Part shown: positions 1-8,545 of the stretch, piece by piece
How the letters are laid out: every line of letters starts with the position of its first letter
Position numbering within the stretch: position 1 is the stretch's first letter
Origin: Billgrantia aerodenitrificans
GTDB lineage: Bacteria; Pseudomonadota; Gammaproteobacteria; Pseudomonadales; Halomonadaceae
Direction of reading: 5' to 3'
NCBI RefSeq assembly: GCF_021404405.1
Contig: NZ_JABFTV010000011.1
Location: 62,001-126,000 of the forward strand
DNA length: 64,000 bases
Notes under the pieces: model-generated
Database searches by the model: none
Told to the model about the DNA's origin: nothing
The model's input: only the letters and a program-made list of their open reading frames with translations
Position numbers and translations under genes: made by a program

Positions 1-640
1 CGATATGCCCCTGGGCCGCGGCAATCGAGCTCATCACCCGATAGGCGCTCTTGTAGATGGCCTGTTCGAGCTCGTCCTGGGCAGCCAGCCCCCGCTGCTT
101 GATGCCCTGGATGGCATCGTGGTGGCGCTCCTCCAGGGTACGGCGGTCGGCCTGCCGCTGCGGTGCCGGGCGCCTGCCCAGCCAGCGGGTCAGCAGCGAG
201 ACCGGCTCGGGCTCGGCCGCTTCCGGCTCGACGGCGAAGGCCGCTTCCAGGATCTGCCCCACTCCGGTCCGGATCGTCGCGTAGAGCTCGTCGAAGGCCT
301 GACGCAGCGCCGGCATGTGGGGCAGCAGGTAGCCGCTGAGGATCTGCAGGGTGATGCGGCGGAAGTTGCGCCCCAGCATCTCCTCCTCTTCCCCCTCGGC
401 CACTCGGATATCGGCGGTCACCCGCACGATCAGCTCGTGCAGCACCAGACGCTCGGCGCGAAACGCCACCAGCTCCTCCTCCTCGAGGCCGGTGAGGGCT
501 CTCAGTTCGGGGATCTCGGCCAGCCGGGTAGAGACGTTCTCCTCGCGATGGATGGTTTCCAGGGGCTGGTAGCGCCTGGGCAGGTCGGCCTCGAGGCCGG
601 GATTCCAGGCCGAATTCTCGGGAGCATCTCGATCAAGCAT
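1..640 (-). CDS. Hypothetical protein, 3' end beyond window
   Basis: An open frame runs leftward from an ATG at 638-640 to the window edge without a stop, giving about 213 residues. An in-frame ATG at 653-655 is an alternative start; a stop codon lies just upstream of it. Neither has a strong ribosome binding site. The product begins MLDRDAPENSAW, is acidic and apparently helical (a Glu-rich run AEGEEEEM near residue 83), and has no obvious membrane segment or signal peptide. I do not recognise the family. It lies downstream of the benE genes on the same strand, so it could be co-transcribed, but nothing ties it to benzoate metabolism. Confidence 0.6.
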   Translation of the reverse strand, partial: MLDRDAPENSAWNPGLEADLPRRYQPLETIHREENVSTRLAEIPELRALTGLEEEELVAFRAERLVLHELIVRVTADIRVAEGEEEEMLGRNFRRITLQILSGYLLPHMPALRQAFDELYATIRTGVGQILEAAFAVEPEAAEPEPVSLLTRWLGRRPAPQRQADRRTLEERHHDAIQGIKQRGLAAQDELEQAIYKSAYRVMSSIAAAQGHI

Positions 641-722
641 AGGCGCCACGCACATGCTGAGGTTTCAGGCCGACGTTCGGCAGTCATGCCTCGACATTGG
701 CCGAATTTCTCATGCGGAGCAA

Positions 723-1928
723 TCACGTCTTTTCGTCGACGGCCACCGCCCGCTCCCGCGGCAGCGCCCACGGCCGATGCAGGATCAGGTAAGCCGCACA
801 GCCGATCGCCACACCCCAGAAGGCCGAGCCCAGACCGAACAGGCTCATCCCCGAGGCGGTGGCCAGGAAGGTGATGATCGAGGCCTCGAGGTGCTGCTTC
901 TCGGCTGCCGCGGCACTGAGGTTGCCGCTGATCGCCCCGATCAGCGCCAGTCCCGCCAGCAGGGCGACGAAGGTCACCGGCAGCGAGGTGAACAGCAGCA
1001 CGATGCTGCCCGAGAACAGCGCGCCGAACAGATAGAACACGCCGTTGGCCACCCCGGCCACATAGCGCCTGGCGGGATCGGGGTGGGCCGCCCTGCCGGT
1101 ACACAGCGCCGCGGTGATGGCCGCCACCACCGTGGTGATGCCGCCGAACAGCGCCATCGGCATCGACACCAGGCTGGTAACGGTGAGGATCGGCCGGGCC
1201 TGGGTGGCGTAGCCGGCGCCGCGCAGGATCGCCATGCCCGGCAGGAACTGGCCGGTGAGACTGACCAGCGCCAGCGGCAGCGCCAGGCTCAGGGTGGCGC
1301 TCAGCGTCCACTCGGGGCGAATCGGCGCGGGCGCGGCCAGCTGCCATGAAACGCCTGCCAGGCTGGCGCCCTCCAGCCCTACCGCCAGCACGATCCCGAT
1401 CAGCAGCAACAGCACCAGGAAGTAGCGCGGGAAGAGCCGCTTGAACACCAGGTAGGCGGCGAGCATACCCACCGCCAGCGCCGGCGCCACTTCCAGCGAG
1501 GTGAACACGCCGACGCCGAACTGGAACAGGATGCCGGCCATCATCGCCGCGGCGATGCCGGGCGGGATCAGCGCGATCAAGCGGTCGAAGGTGCCGCTCC
1601 CCCCCACCGCGAAGACGATCAAGGCGGCGGTGAGATAGGCCCCCACCGCCTCGTTCAACGACAGCCCGGGAAACAGCGTGACCAACAGCGCCGTGCCGGG
1701 CGCCGACCAGGCGGTGATCACCGGCACCTTGAGCCACAGGCTCAGGCCGATACCCGACACCGCGGCGCCGATGGAGATCGCCCATACCCAGGAGCTCATC
1801 ATCTGGGCGGAGATGTCCGCGCTCTGCGCGGCCTGGAAGAAGATCGCCAGCGGGCCGGCGTAGGAGATCAGCACCGCCACGAAGCCGGCGGTCACGGCCG
1901 ACAGCGACCAGTCCTGGCGCAATGACAT
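723..1928 (-). CDS. benE: Benzoate/H+ symporter, BenE family (copy 2)
   Basis: The 401-residue protein consists almost entirely of hydrophobic segments (about 11-12 predicted membrane spans) and matches the BenE family from its N-terminal SAVTAGFVAVLISYAGPLAI region through the TGQFLPGMAILRGAGY and GGITTVVAAITAALCTG segments. BenE proteins import benzoate with protons across the inner membrane. Start at the ATG of MSLRQDW, preceded by GAGGTGAACC. It is the last recognisable gene of the catBCA-benABCD operon and follows a second BenE-type gene by 98 bp. The two copies are clearly diverged from each other, so they probably differ in substrate range or affinity rather than being a recent duplication. 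Confidence 0.88.
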   Translation of the reverse strand: MSLRQDWSLSAVTAGFVAVLISYAGPLAIFFQAAQSADISAQMMSSWVWAISIGAAVSGIGLSLWLKVPVITAWSAPGTALLVTLFPGLSLNEAVGAYLTAALIVFAVGGSGTFDRLIALIPPGIAAAMMAGILFQFGVGVFTSLEVAPALAVGMLAAYLVFKRLFPRYFLVLLLLIGIVLAVGLEGASLAGVSWQLAAPAPIRPEWTLSATLSLALPLALVSLTGQFLPGMAILRGAGYATQARPILTVTSLVSMPMALFGGITTVVAAITAALCTGRAAHPDPARRYVAGVANGVFYLFGALFSGSIVLLFTSLPVTFVALLAGLALIGAISGNLSAAAAEKQHLEASIITFLATASGMSLFGLGSAFWGVAIGCAAYLILHRPWALPRERAVAVDEKT

Positions 1929-2026
1929 GGTTCACCTCGCGTGAGTGGGATGGAGAGTCGAAACGGGAAAAAAGGTCCGCGGCGAGGGATCGCACGCGGA
2001 CCAATGGAGGACGTACGGCCGCTACG

Positions 2027-3268
2027 CTAGCGCGCCGCGGCGGTCTCGCGCTTGACGATGAACTCGAAGTCCTTGGTCTCGAAGATCATCGAGATCAGCA
2101 CCCCCAGCACCAGTGCCCAGAACGAGGCGCCGATGCCGAGGATCTGGATGCCCGAGGCGGCAATCAGGAAGGCGAACAGCGCGCCCATCTCGTGTTTCTT
2201 GCCGGAGAAGGCGATGGCCAGCGCCGAGGTCAGCACGCGGACCAGCGCCAGGCCGGCGATGATGGCGATGAAGTAGCCCGGGGTGGCCTCGATCAGGCTG
2301 ACCACGTAGCCGTAGAAGGGCGCGCACACCACGAAGATGGCCCCGGTGATCACCGCCGCCACCCAGCGCTTGTCTCGCTCGCCGGCTTCCGGCGAGGAGC
2401 AGATGCCGGTCATCGGCGCGGCGATGCAAGTGCTGTGCAGGTTGAAGAACGAGGAGATCATGGTGCCCAGGCCGCCCACCGCGGTGATGCCGTTGGCCGG
2501 TACCTTGTCGTAGCCCATGCCCTTGACCAGGCCGACGCCGGCCGGGGTCTCCATCCCCACCAGGATGATCGCCAGCGGCAGGCCGTAGGCGAGGAAGGCG
2601 CCCAGGGTGAACTCGGGCACGACGAATTCGGGGAAGCGCACCGTGGCCTGGATGCCGGAGAAGTCGACGCCGGTGGCCATCAGGTAGGCGATGCCCGCGC
2701 CCATGGCCACCAGCAGCGGCGGCACGCGGCGGAACAGCCGAGCCGCCAGGAAGAAGCTGAGGATCATGATCGAGGCCGGCAGCAACGCATCGTCCAGCGA
2801 GCCGACCATGCGCGTGCCGAAGCTCAGCAGCACCCCGGCGATCATGCCCATCACGATGGGCATCGGGATCAGCCGCATCACCGTAGCCATCACCCCGGTA
2901 AGACCGGCAATGAGCGAGATCGCCCCGGCGATCAGGGTCGCCCCCAGCGCGGCCTCGAGCCCCACCACCGGGATCACCGCGGCGAACAGCAGCGCACCGG
3001 GAATCGAGTTGGCCATGGGCAGGGGCAGCCGGTAGTAGCTCGGCACCAGCAGGCCGAACAGGCCGTTGATCATCAGGTAGCTGATCACCCAGATCATGAT
3101 GAACGAGGAGTCCAGGCCGGCCGCGGTGCCGGCACTGATATGGATGACGCCGGCGCTGAGGCCGAACACGCCGGCCACCAGGCCGGCGCTGACATTCTCG
3201 GGCGTCAGGTCGCGGATGAAATCGCCGGGCAGGCGCTTCAGGCTCGTGCCTTTCTCGATATGTTTCAC
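2027..3268 (-). CDS. benE: Benzoate/H+ symporter, BenE family (copy 1)
   Basis: A 413-residue polytopic inner-membrane protein with about 12 hydrophobic segments. The LTPENVSAGLVAGVFGLSAG start and the GMETPAGVGLVKGMGYDKVPANG and FNLHSTCIAAPMTGIC segments correspond to the conserved core of BenE-type symporters. The frame opens with GTG at 3266-3268 behind GGAG. It sits 86 bp downstream of benD and 98 bp upstream of the other BenE copy, all on one strand, so uptake is coupled to the dioxygenase genes. Substrate could be benzoate or a related aromatic acid; the sequence alone does not decide. Confidence 0.82.
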   Translation of the reverse strand: MKHIEKGTSLKRLPGDFIRDLTPENVSAGLVAGVFGLSAGVIHISAGTAAGLDSSFIMIWVISYLMINGLFGLLVPSYYRLPLPMANSIPGALLFAAVIPVVGLEAALGATLIAGAISLIAGLTGVMATVMRLIPMPIVMGMIAGVLLSFGTRMVGSLDDALLPASIMILSFFLAARLFRRVPPLLVAMGAGIAYLMATGVDFSGIQATVRFPEFVVPEFTLGAFLAYGLPLAIILVGMETPAGVGLVKGMGYDKVPANGITAVGGLGTMISSFFNLHSTCIAAPMTGICSSPEAGERDKRWVAAVITGAIFVVCAPFYGYVVSLIEATPGYFIAIIAGLALVRVLTSALAIAFSGKKHEMGALFAFLIAASGIQILGIGASFWALVLGVLISMIFETKDFEFIVKRETAAAR

Positions 3269-3354
3269 GGTGTGCTCCAGGGGATGTTCTTATCGTTGGT
3301 TTTTTGGTGCGTGCAGATGAGCGTGGCGAACAGGTGCGTGGCGTCGTCGATCTC

Positions 3355-4131
3355 TCAGCCGTTGTCACCTCCCGCCACCGGCAATACGCTGCCGGTGATG
3401 TAGCTGGCATCGCGGGAAGCCAGAAACAGGATCGGGCCGGCCTGCTCGTCGAGGGTGCCGTAGCGACCCATGAAGCTGGTGGCCTTGGTCTGGTCGATCA
3501 GCTGCTGGTACCACGCCGTTTCCTGCTCGCTGGGCTCGGCGGCGTTGCGTGGCGTCAGTCGCGGCGGCGCCTCGGTGCCGCCGGGGGCGGTGGCGTTGAC
3601 GCGAATACCGTACTCGGCGTACTCGAAGGCCAGCGCCACGGTCATGGCGTTGACGCCACCCTTGGCGGCAGCGTAGGGCACCCGGTTGATGCCACGAGTC
3701 GCCACCGAAGAGACGTTGACGATGTTGCCCTCACTCGCCAGCAGATAGGGCAGCGCCGCGCGGCAACACCACAGGGTGGGGAACAGCGAGCGGCGCACCT
3801 CGGCCTCGATCTGCTCGGGCGTGTAGTGGGCGTAGGGCTGGGCCCAGATGGTGCCGCCGACGTTGTTGATCAGCACGTCGAGGCGACCGTAGTGTTCGTG
3901 AACCTGACGCATCACGCCCTCGGCGCCCTCCCAGGCTTCCAGGTCGGCCTGAATGGCAATGGCCTCGATTCCCGCCTCGCGCAGCTCTGCCACCACGGCG
4001 TCGACGTGCTCGGCGCGGTCCACCAGCGCCAGCCGGGCGCCCTCGGCCCCGGCGCGTTCGGCGACGCGCTTACCGATGCCCTGGGCGGCGCCGGTGATCA
4101 CCATCACCTGCTCGGCAAAACGCGCGCTCAT
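3355..4131 (-). CDS. benD: cis-1,6-dihydroxycyclohexa-2,4-diene-1-carboxylate dehydrogenase
   Basis: A 258-residue short-chain dehydrogenase that oxidises the cis-diol made from benzoate to catechol with release of CO2 and NADH. Visible signatures are the nucleotide-binding TGAAQGIG near residue 11, NNVGG near 88, and a catalytic YAAAK preceded by VSSVATRG. I chose the ATG at 4129-4131 because it overlaps the benC stop as ATGA; a longer frame upstream reads through benC and is not credible. The gene directly follows benA-benB-benC, the canonical order. Confidence 0.93.
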   Translation of the reverse strand: MSARFAEQVMVITGAAQGIGKRVAERAGAEGARLALVDRAEHVDAVVAELREAGIEAIAIQADLEAWEGAEGVMRQVHEHYGRLDVLINNVGGTIWAQPYAHYTPEQIEAEVRRSLFPTLWCCRAALPYLLASEGNIVNVSSVATRGINRVPYAAAKGGVNAMTVALAFEYAEYGIRVNATAPGGTEAPPRLTPRNAAEPSEQETAWYQQLIDQTKATSFMGRYGTLDEQAGPILFLASRDASYITGSVLPVAGGDNG

Positions 4132-5186
4132 GCCACCGCCTCCTTCTTTGCTTCTTCCGGGGCCAGGCTCGGGGTGAACTTCTCGTAGTGGAAGCTCGCG
4201 GGCGAAATCCCCTGCTCGCGGAAGTGAGTGAGCACCGCGTCCACCATCGGCGGCGGCCCGCACAGGTAGACGTCGACCTCGCCGTCGTGCAGCAGCTCGG
4301 GGGCCATGTGGTGGGTCACGTAGCCCTTGCGCATGTGCTCGCTCGCCGCATCGGCGACCACCGTGGTGTAGGCGAAGTCGGGCAGCGCCTCGACGAAGCC
4401 GTCGAGCTCGTCGAGCTTGACCAGGTGATCGTCGACGTTGACGCCGTAGAGCAGCCGCACCGGCCGGTCGCAGCCCTGCTCCTGCAGCTGGCGCAGCATG
4501 GCCAGGAACGGCGCCAGGCCGGTACCGCCGGCCAGCATCAGTACCGGGCGTCTGACCTCGCGCAGGTAGAAGCTGCCCATCGGCCCGGTCAGGGTCAGGG
4601 TGTCCTCGGGCTTGGCCGCACCGCTGAGATAGCCGCTCATCAGGCCGTTCGGCACGTTGCGGATGAGGAAGGTCGCGCGGCGCTCGCCGGGCAGCGAGCT
4701 GAACGAGTAGGAGCGGGTCTCGTCGCTGCCCGGGACCTGGATGTTGACGTACTGGCCCGGCAGGAAGACCACCCCCTCGCCTTCATCGAGATACTCTTTA
4801 TCAAGATCTATGACTAGCTCGAAGCTGTCCTCGGAGAGACGCTCGACCTCGGCGACTCTGGCCGGGAACTCGCCCACCGCGGTCTTGCACAGGGTCGAGG
4901 CCGCCGGTACCTGCACCACGCAGTCCGAAGAGGGCACCATCTGGCAGGTCAGCACCTTGCCCTCGGCGAGTTCCTCGTCGGAGAGCGCCTCGTCGATATA
5001 CTCGTCGCCGAGATCGAACTCACCCTGCTCGCAGTGCCCCTTGCAGGTGCCGCAGACCCCGTCGGAGCAGTCCATCGGCAGATTGACCTTGTGGCGATAG
5101 GCAGCGTCGAGCACCGTCTCTCCTGCGTTGCAGGTGATGAAGCGGGTCACGCCGTCCTCGAAGTTGAGTGCGATGGTATAGCTCAT
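4128..5186 (-). CDS. benC: Benzoate 1,2-dioxygenase electron transfer component
   Basis: The 352-residue reductase passes electrons from NADH to the BenAB oxygenase. It has an N-terminal plant-type [2Fe-2S] domain with cysteines 40, 45, 48 and 81 (CSDGVCGTC core), then an FAD-binding domain with the RSYSFSS motif and an NAD-binding domain with GGTGLAPFLAML. The start at MSYTIALNFEDG is preceded by GGGGAGGAGAC and matches the usual BenC N terminus; a 9-residue upstream extension lacks such a site. The stop overlaps the benD start by 4 bp. Confidence 0.95.
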   Translation of the reverse strand: MSYTIALNFEDGVTRFITCNAGETVLDAAYRHKVNLPMDCSDGVCGTCKGHCEQGEFDLGDEYIDEALSDEELAEGKVLTCQMVPSSDCVVQVPAASTLCKTAVGEFPARVAEVERLSEDSFELVIDLDKEYLDEGEGVVFLPGQYVNIQVPGSDETRSYSFSSLPGERRATFLIRNVPNGLMSGYLSGAAKPEDTLTLTGPMGSFYLREVRRPVLMLAGGTGLAPFLAMLRQLQEQGCDRPVRLLYGVNVDDHLVKLDELDGFVEALPDFAYTTVVADAASEHMRKGYVTHHMAPELLHDGEVDVYLCGPPPMVDAVLTHFREQGISPASFHYEKFTPSLAPEEAKKEAVA

Positions 5187-5219
5187 GGTCGTCTCCTCCC
5201 CCACCGGGTTCACGATCGT

Positions 5220-5708
5220 TCAGACGTGATACACGTCGATGACCTGGTGGATGTAGTCGTTGTTGAGCACCACCTTCTTGCTGACGATGCGCGGCTCGCC
5301 GCCGCTCACGTCCAGGGTGTAGAAGGAGCTGCCGAAGTAGCCGTCGGTCTGCTTGTAGCGGTGGCTCAGGGTGTGCCAGTTGAAGCGCAGCTCGACCGTA
5401 TCGCCAGTCTGAGAGAGCACCTCCAGATTGGAGATCTGGTGCGTGGTACGCGGCTCGGGGGTGCTGGCGCCGCTGCGCTCGGTCTTGATGCGATAGACGC
5501 GATCCTCGAGCCCTTCCCGGCTGGGGTAGTAGATCAGCGAGATCTCGCGCTGCGGGTCCTCGGTCAGCCGGTCGTCGTCGTCCCAGGCCGGCATCCAGAA
5601 CACCGCGTCCTTGCGGTAGCACGCCAGCCACTCGTCCCACTGGCGGTCGTCGAGCAGGCGCGCCTCGCGATAGAGGAAGGCCTGGATGTCGTGATAGCTG
5701 ATGCTCAT
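5220..5708 (-). CDS. benB: Benzoate 1,2-dioxygenase small (beta) subunit
   Basis: A 162-residue non-catalytic beta subunit of the ring-hydroxylating dioxygenase; it packs with BenA in the hexameric oxygenase. It has the usual length and the family pattern YREARLLDDRQWDEWLACY near the N terminus and VVLNNDYIHQVIDVYHV at the end. The start at MSISYHDIQ follows an AGGGGAGACATC site; the longer frame reads back into benA and is rejected. The gene lies 31 bp after benA and 33 bp before benC. Confidence 0.94.
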   Translation of the reverse strand: MSISYHDIQAFLYREARLLDDRQWDEWLACYRKDAVFWMPAWDDDDRLTEDPQREISLIYYPSREGLEDRVYRIKTERSGASTPEPRTTHQISNLEVLSQTGDTVELRFNWHTLSHRYKQTDGYFGSSFYTLDVSGGEPRIVSKKVVLNNDYIHQVIDVYHV

Positions 5709-5739
5709 GTGATGTCTCCCCTTCTCGGTAAGGCCTGGC

Positions 5740-7107
5740 TCAGGCGCTCTGGGTGGCGATGAACTGGCCGCGCTCGCGTTCGATGGCACGCAGCATTTCC
5801 TGGACCCAGTGCTTGTGGTGCAGCACGTAGAGCCCTTCGTCCTCGGGGGAGGCACCGCTGAGCAGCGGCTTCATGTCGATGGCCTTCGCGTTGTCGTCAG
5901 CGCCCTCGACCCACTGTTTGGCGCCGCGGGAGAGGTCGTTCCACTCGGCGGCCTCGCCGGCGTAGCCGTTCTGGCAAGCGCGAAACTCCTCCAGGTCGTC
6001 GGGGGTGCCCATGCCGCTGACGTTGAAGAAATCCTCGTACTGGCGGATGCGCAGGGCGCGGTTCTCGGCGGACTCGCCCTTGGGCGCGAAGCAGTAGATG
6101 GTGACCTCGCTCTTGTCCACGGCGATGGGCCGAATGACGCGAATCTGGGTGGAGAATTGATCCATCAGGTAGACGTTGGGGTAGAGGCAGAGATTACGCG
6201 TCTGGTTGACGATGGAGTCCGCCCGCGCCTCGCCGAACTCCTGCTCGATCCACCCCTTCTGCGTGTAGACCGGACGCACCTCGGGGTTGAGCAGGCGGGT
6301 CCACAGCATCATGTGGCCGTGGTCGTAGGAGTAGAAGCCGCCCTGGCTCTTCGACCAGCCGTCAGCGTCCACCGCCTTGGTGCCGCCGGCGTCATAGTTG
6401 CGGCGATCCATGGTCGAGGCGTAGTTCCAGTGCACGGTACTGACGTGGTAGCCGTCGGCACCGTTCTCGGCGCCCAGCTTCCAGTTGCCGTTGAAGGTAT
6501 AGGCGGAGGTGCCACGCAGCACTTCGAGTCCTTCCGGGGCCTGGTCGACGATGTTGTCGATGATCTTGCGGGTCTCGCCCAGGTATTCCTCCAGTGGCAG
6601 CACGTCGGCGCTCAGGCTGCCGAACAGGAAGCCGCGATAGCTTTCGAAGCGCGGCAGGCGCTTGAGGTCGTGGGAGCCCTCCTGCTTGAAGCCCTCGGGA
6701 TAGGCGCCGGTCTTCTCGTTCTTGGCCTTGAGCAGCTTGCCGTCGTTCTTGAAGGTCCAGCCGTGGAACGGGCAGGTGAAGGTGCCCTTGTTGCCCTGCT
6801 TGCGCCGGCACAGGGTCGCGCCGCGGTGAGCGCAGGCGTTGATCAGGCCGTGCAGCTCGCCGTTCTTGTCGCGGGTGATGACCACCGGCTGACGGCCCAT
6901 GGTCACGGTGAAGTAGTCGCCCGGCTCCGCGACCTGGCTCTCGTGGGCCAGGAACAGCCAGTTGCCCTCGAAGATGTGCTTCATCTCCAGTTCGAAGAAG
7001 GCCGGGTCGGTGAACATGCTGCGGTGGCAGCGGAAGATACCGCTCTCGGCGTCGTCGACGACGGCACCGCGAACGCGTTTCTCGAGACGATCAAGCTGTG
7101 CGGTCAT
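5740..7107 (-). CDS. benA: Benzoate 1,2-dioxygenase large (alpha) subunit
   Basis: The 455-residue catalytic subunit adds O2 across C1-C2 of benzoate to give the cis-diol. The Rieske cluster ligands are Cys92-x-His94 and Cys112-x2-His115 (CAHRG ... CPFHGW). The mononuclear iron region shows Glu213, Asp218, His221 and His226 in GAENGADGYHVSTVHW, with Asp218 the usual bridge between the two metal sites. The start is preceded by GAGGAGTTGGAGCA. The gene is separated from catA by 112 bp containing a strong hairpin. Length and motifs are complete. Confidence 0.96.
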   Translation of the reverse strand: MTAQLDRLEKRVRGAVVDDAESGIFRCHRSMFTDPAFFELEMKHIFEGNWLFLAHESQVAEPGDYFTVTMGRQPVVITRDKNGELHGLINACAHRGATLCRRKQGNKGTFTCPFHGWTFKNDGKLLKAKNEKTGAYPEGFKQEGSHDLKRLPRFESYRGFLFGSLSADVLPLEEYLGETRKIIDNIVDQAPEGLEVLRGTSAYTFNGNWKLGAENGADGYHVSTVHWNYASTMDRRNYDAGGTKAVDADGWSKSQGGFYSYDHGHMMLWTRLLNPEVRPVYTQKGWIEQEFGEARADSIVNQTRNLCLYPNVYLMDQFSTQIRVIRPIAVDKSEVTIYCFAPKGESAENRALRIRQYEDFFNVSGMGTPDDLEEFRACQNGYAGEAAEWNDLSRGAKQWVEGADDNAKAIDMKPLLSGASPEDEGLYVLHHKHWVQEMLRAIERERGQFIATQSA

Positions 7108-7151
7108 TGCTCCAACTCCTCGTTGCTCTTGTCAGGGACGAGGCTCCCCTA

Positions 7152-7173
7152 CCCGCCGGCGGGGGCCGGCGGG
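7152..7173 (-). terminator. 9-bp hairpin between catA and benA
   Basis: A perfect inverted repeat CCCGCCGGC / GCCGGCGGG (7152-7160 and 7165-7173) with a 4-base loop lies in the catA-benA gap. No T-run follows it in the direction of transcription, so it is more likely an mRNA processing, stabilising or partial-termination element that sets the ratio of cat to ben message than a full terminator. That role is inference. Confidence 0.5.
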
Positions 7174-7219
7174 CGGAGCGCTTCGTGTCGTCTGGTGTCT
7201 AGCGAAAAAGCGTCGGGGA

Positions 7220-8188
7220 TCAGGCCTCGGCAGATTCGCGCTTGGCCGGGGCCGCCTCGTCTTCCAGCGCCCGCGGGCGCTTGTGGCGGCTCTGCTGCTC
7301 GGGGTCGGCGGTGGGCGCCAGCTCAACGTCGAACACCACCTCGGTGAAGGGCGCTTCGAGCCCACGCTTGGCGGCCTCGGCGGCTTCTTCGATGCGGGTG
7401 GCGTCGACCACCAGCTCTTCACGGGTGGCGAAGGCGAAGTCGTCCCAGGTGTACTCGTCGCCGGCCAGGTTGATCTGGGTGGTCAGGTGACGGTGGCCCG
7501 GGGCGGAGACGAAGAAGTGGATGTGCGCCGGACGCTGGCCATGACGGCCCAGCAGCTTGAGCACCTGGTCGGTGGGGCTGCCGGCCGGCACGCCGTAGCC
7601 GGAGGGGATGATGCTCCGCGCGCGGTAACGGCCCTCGGCATCGGCGATGATGGTGCGGCGCAGGTTGTACTGCGACTGCGAGGGATCGAAGAAGGAGTAG
7701 CCGCCCTTGGAGTCGGCGTGCCAGATCTCGACCTGGGCGCCGGCCACCGGCTTGCCCTGAGTGTCGCGCACCTGGCCGGTCAGCCACATCACCTCGGCGC
7801 CTTCATCGCTGCCGTCGTCCATGCGCGCCTCGCCTTCGCTCACCGGCGCACCGGCCACGTAGAGCGGGCCTTCGATGGTGCGCGGCGTACCGCCGGTCAG
7901 GCCGGCCTGCTCGTCGGCAGCGTCCATGCGCATGTCGAGGAAGTGATCGAAGCCGAGCCCCGGGGCCAGCAGGCCGAACTGGCTCTCCTTGCCCAGCTCA
8001 TTGAGCAGGCTCACCGCCGACCAAAACTCCTCGGGGCTGACGTCGAAGTCGTCGATCAGGCGGTACACGTCGGAGAGCAGGCGATGCAGGACCTGCTTGG
8101 CACGGTGGCTGCCGCCCTGCTCGTCGAAGCCGGCCACGGCCTTGAGAAAGTTCTGTACGTCGGGGGTGTCATGGATCTTCACGGTCAT
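7220..8188 (-). CDS. catA: Catechol 1,2-dioxygenase (intradiol)
   Basis: The 322-residue enzyme cleaves catechol to cis,cis-muconate. The Fe(III) ligands are visible at Tyr164 (KGGYSFFD), Tyr198 (IPSGYGVP), His222 and His224 (AHIHFF), the spacing of known catechol 1,2-dioxygenases. The N-terminal helical linker domain (residues 1-95) is present. It carries a charged, low-complexity C-terminal tail of about 28 residues (QQSRHKRPRALEDE...) beyond the usual end. It lies 56 bp after catC and before benA, so catechol made by BenABCD is used at once. Confidence 0.95.
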   Translation of the reverse strand: MTVKIHDTPDVQNFLKAVAGFDEQGGSHRAKQVLHRLLSDVYRLIDDFDVSPEEFWSAVSLLNELGKESQFGLLAPGLGFDHFLDMRMDAADEQAGLTGGTPRTIEGPLYVAGAPVSEGEARMDDGSDEGAEVMWLTGQVRDTQGKPVAGAQVEIWHADSKGGYSFFDPSQSQYNLRRTIIADAEGRYRARSIIPSGYGVPAGSPTDQVLKLLGRHGQRPAHIHFFVSAPGHRHLTTQINLAGDEYTWDDFAFATREELVVDATRIEEAAEAAKRGLEAPFTEVVFDVELAPTADPEQQSRHKRPRALEDEAAPAKRESAEA

Positions 8189-8244
8189 GGGTCATACCTC
8201 GTTGTCGTTGGAGGCCCCGCAGGGCTGGCGTGTTGGTTCGTGGG

Positions 8245-8535
8245 TCAGCTGTCGTCGTCGCGAATGGATGAGGGATGGCGGCACAGCGGCTTGACGCCGA
8301 TCTCCATCCACGGGAAGAGCGGCAGGCCCGCGACCAGCTCCTGCAACTCGGCGTTGTCGCGCACGTCGAAGATGCTGACGTTGGCGTAGCTGCCGGCGAT
8401 CCGCCACAGGTGGCGCCACTTGCCCCGACGCTGCAGCTCCTGGGCATACTCCTTCTCGCGCGCCTTGATCGCGGCGGCCTCGTCGGCCGGCATCGTCGGC
8501 GGCAGCTTGACGGTCATTTCCACTTGGAAAAGCAT
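8245..8535 (-). CDS. catC: Muconolactone delta-isomerase
   Basis: A 96-residue protein, the standard length, that isomerises muconolactone to 3-oxoadipate enol-lactone. It starts MLFQVEMTVKLPP and contains the family signatures RGKWRHLWRIAGSYANVSIFDV and LPLFPWM. The ATG at 8533-8535 follows GAGGAGAAACGC; the 15-residue upstream extension is the end of catB in another frame. It lies 10 bp after catB. The next enzyme, enol-lactonase (catD), is not in the window. Confidence 0.94.
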   Translation of the reverse strand: MLFQVEMTVKLPPTMPADEAAAIKAREKEYAQELQRRGKWRHLWRIAGSYANVSIFDVRDNAELQELVAGLPLFPWMEIGVKPLCRHPSSIRDDDS

Positions 8536-8545
8536 GCGTTTCTCC

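Noticed and set aside
1922..3403. Long plus-strand reading frame opposite the BenE gene
   Set aside because: Its product is rich in His, Gln, Arg and Gly with no fold signature; it is the antisense shadow of a high-GC gene with clear membrane-protein homology.
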